NCBI RefSeq assembly: GCF_027596085.1
Contig: NC_072449.1
Coordinates: forward strand, 23,782,522-23,846,521
Reading direction: 5' to 3'
DNA length: 64,000 nt
Source: Anoplopoma fimbria
Lineage: Eukaryota; Chordata; Actinopteri; Perciformes; Anoplopomatidae
Shown: one piece after another, positions 61,881-64,000 of the stretch
How the letters are laid out: each line of letters opens with the position of its first letter
How positions within the stretch are numbered: the stretch's first letter is position 1
Notes under the pieces: generated by a model
What the model was told of the DNA's origin: nothing
What the model saw: the letters and a program-made list of their open reading frames with translations, nothing else
The model's database searches: none
Position numbers and translations under genes: made by a program

Positions 61881-63286
61881 CTGTTCCATGTTCTTATGTG
61901 CTTTTTGGGGCTTTTCCACTGTGTATATTTAATGGGTGTTTCCGTTTGTAGTCTCATGCTTGCTCTGCTTTTTGGCTCATTGCTGTATGATTGTGAAGAG
62001 CTTACTGTTAATGTTGAGGCTTCAGTAATACCCCGGAAAATGCCCCTGACATTGAATATTGTAACATAGAATATGGTAATAATATTACTATATGGCTTTT
62101 GGCTGGAGGTCGTCTTAGGAATGTAAATAAATGCAATGCAAAGTGAATAACAGATTCTATCTGAGTTTTCTCATGCCACACACAGCATTGTTAGTAATTA
62201 TGCTGTAATGTCTGGGTCTATTGTTACAATGTTGAGATGCAATTTGAAGACAACAGCTGTGTCTGGTTCAGGAGGAAAACATCTTTTGCGCAGCTTTCTT
62301 AGGTTTTCGCGGCCCACTTCAGCTCTGCAGTCTTTAGAGGTTTTGTCTGCTCCTTTTATGTGGAAAAGTAGGACTGGATTTGTTTTGGTAGACGACTTTC
62401 AGTAGCTGAGACTTGAGCTACATTCTGCTGCTTTGCCTGTCATGACTGATGTCTTATTTAATACAATATGTACAAAACAGAGGTTATGATTTATTTACAC
62501 TTTTATCAATTTGCTCTTTTTCAAACCATTGCTGCTCTGCAGTTATTCTCTCTGTGCTGAGACAGACTATAAACTTCAAGGACGGAGACAGAATTATGCA
62601 CTTCTAACTTGAGAAATGGAACTGTCTGTAGAGTGTTAGCCTATATCTGTCTCTTCATTGTATCTTAAAGTGCAGTTTACAGATGACAGATAGCAACCTC
62701 GGGGGCCTCATCAGCTTGCACTGACGAGTCTATCAGATCAGCATGCTCCTAGATAACAGTGTGTGATTTAGCTATGATATTTAAGCACATGTTTTCAATT
62801 GGATGTCTAATGCTAAGCTGTCAGAATGATTCTCCTCCTTTTCAAGTCAACACACAATCATGATCATCTTTGGTACCTGAAGCTACTTCATTCAGCAGAG
62901 ATACAGATCATGCATTAAGAGGTCACATGAATTAATGCATGAACTTATATTTCCCCATTTCTATTTGTTACTTCAAACCTGATAGTATGCTCCGGAAAGA
63001 GAGAATTCATATAATAAAAAAAGGGATTAGATCGGTTGTTTTAGTTTGATTGAGGAATTACATTTCTAGTTACATTCAAGTGAAAGGTGCTAAATGTGAA
63101 ATTCAGAGGAGTAATATAGCAGCAAACAAATATTCGTAAAGATGTAGTGGAGAAATGGCGTACTGAGCAGAGAATGAGGTTACTCTCAGTGTTTTAATCA
63201 AAGCTTCTTTATGATTGGCCAGTCCGGCCGCGTCAGCATGTTAGTGCATGTGATTCCCAGTGTTTGTGCCCCACTGGCTAGCTAAT
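61881..63286. other. Unannotated sequence
   Basis: Unique AT-rich DNA. No gene or repeat is recognised. Confidence 0.45.
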
Positions 63287-63291
63287 CCCCC

Positions 63292-63342
<51 letters not shown>
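63287..63342 (+). repeat. C8 run and (CA)n microsatellite
   Basis: Eight C residues run into about 24 CA units, ending before CTTTGCACTG. The minus-strand frame of 80 codons crossing it is an artefact. Confidence 0.98.
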
Positions 63343-63344
<2 letters not shown>

Positions 63345-64000
63345 TGCACTGCACGGATACATCAGTTACCTGCTGATAATGGTGTTCAGACTCCAGCCTC
63401 CGGTTATAAAATGTCTGTAAAATAAAATAAAATGTCTGTCTCAGTAAACATTTTATTAAAAGTGATGCTTGTGACCAAAACATAAAAAAACACCAATTGC
63501 TCCCTCAAAGCTTTTACCTCAGATGCCATCCAGGCAGTTGTATTTAACCCTTCCATCACACCCTCTTTCTCAACACTGTCACGTTCTTGTTCCAAAATGC
63601 TAAGACTGTGCTTCGTATACCCCACATATCAATATCATTATATCATCATTTCGTTTTCTAACTTTAAAAACATTTGCTTCATATGACTCAACTGCTGTCT
63701 TTCTCTCTCTGCACCAACTGCAAATAAACATTCTTCTGCCATAAAGTTGACCACCTCGGATAAGGCGGCTCTTTCCAGTGCAAATATACTTGTTGGGTAA
63801 AGATAAATCTGATCCTGATCAGGGACTCTGTCTGCTCTTAGACTCCCATTCTAATAGATTCCTCTTTGATCTCCTCTGATCCACTGCAGAATCGTGCTGG
63901 CATTAAAAAGTCAAACCTGCAGGTTGCAGTAATGGTGCAGCATATACAAATACATCCTCGGTTAGCTCCTCACATTTGTTTCACATAGAAAGTTACATTA
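63343..64000. other. Unannotated sequence at the window end
   Basis: Unique DNA with a small AAAATAAAATAAAATG run near 63419. The 73-codon minus frame at 63404-63625 has no motif. No gene is supported. Confidence 0.4.

Overview
The window looks like non-coding nuclear DNA of a ray-finned fish, most likely a percomorph teleost. It is AT-rich, and no reading frame resembles a conserved protein except fragments of transposable elements. Three points suggest the host: a 5'-truncated LINE fragment of Rex3/RTE type with a GATG-type tail, a broken Tc1-like transposon, and several short interspersed repeats I recognise from perch-like fish genomes. Very long, pure TG/CA tracts fit as well. I cannot name the species or the locus. 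Repeat family calls rest on memory; only the internal evidence (target-site duplications, terminal inverted repeats, reading frames, copy-to-copy similarity) is read directly.

Layout. Positions 1-9.8 kb: intergenic or intronic DNA with four or five old interspersed repeats, a (CAA)n tract and a foldback element (6345-6776). 9.85-10.22 kb: a probable solo LTR with a 5-bp target duplication. 10.2-18.4 kb: unique sequence with simple repeats, including a 116-bp perfect (TG)n, and two weak exon candidates. 18.39-18.74 kb: a second foldback element, bounded by TTAA. 18.7-26.4 kb: mostly unique sequence with conserved-enhancer-like stretches, a 102-bp (AC)n and the best exon candidate (23920-24031). 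26.4-26.8 kb: the LINE fragment with a perfect 11-bp target duplication. 27-42.8 kb: long unique sequence with few repeats. 42.9-44.0 kb: a Tc1-like fragment split by a nested element of about 740 bp. 44-64 kb: unique sequence with a 127-bp (GT)n, a pentanucleotide repeat, many enhancer-like stretches, a degenerate tandem duplication near 61 kb and a (CA)n near 63.3 kb.

Interpretation. I see no complete gene, tRNA, rRNA, known microRNA or CRISPR array. Low gene content combined with many unique stretches carrying homeodomain, PBX, NFI or TCF-like words suggests a gene desert or a very large intron beside a developmental regulator. That is inference; no alignment was possible. I found no convincing sign of an undescribed multi-gene system. 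The most useful leads are the exon candidate at 23920-24031, the dated transposon insertions and the enhancer-like blocks near 21.8, 31.3, 47.3, 49.8 and 56-60 kb.
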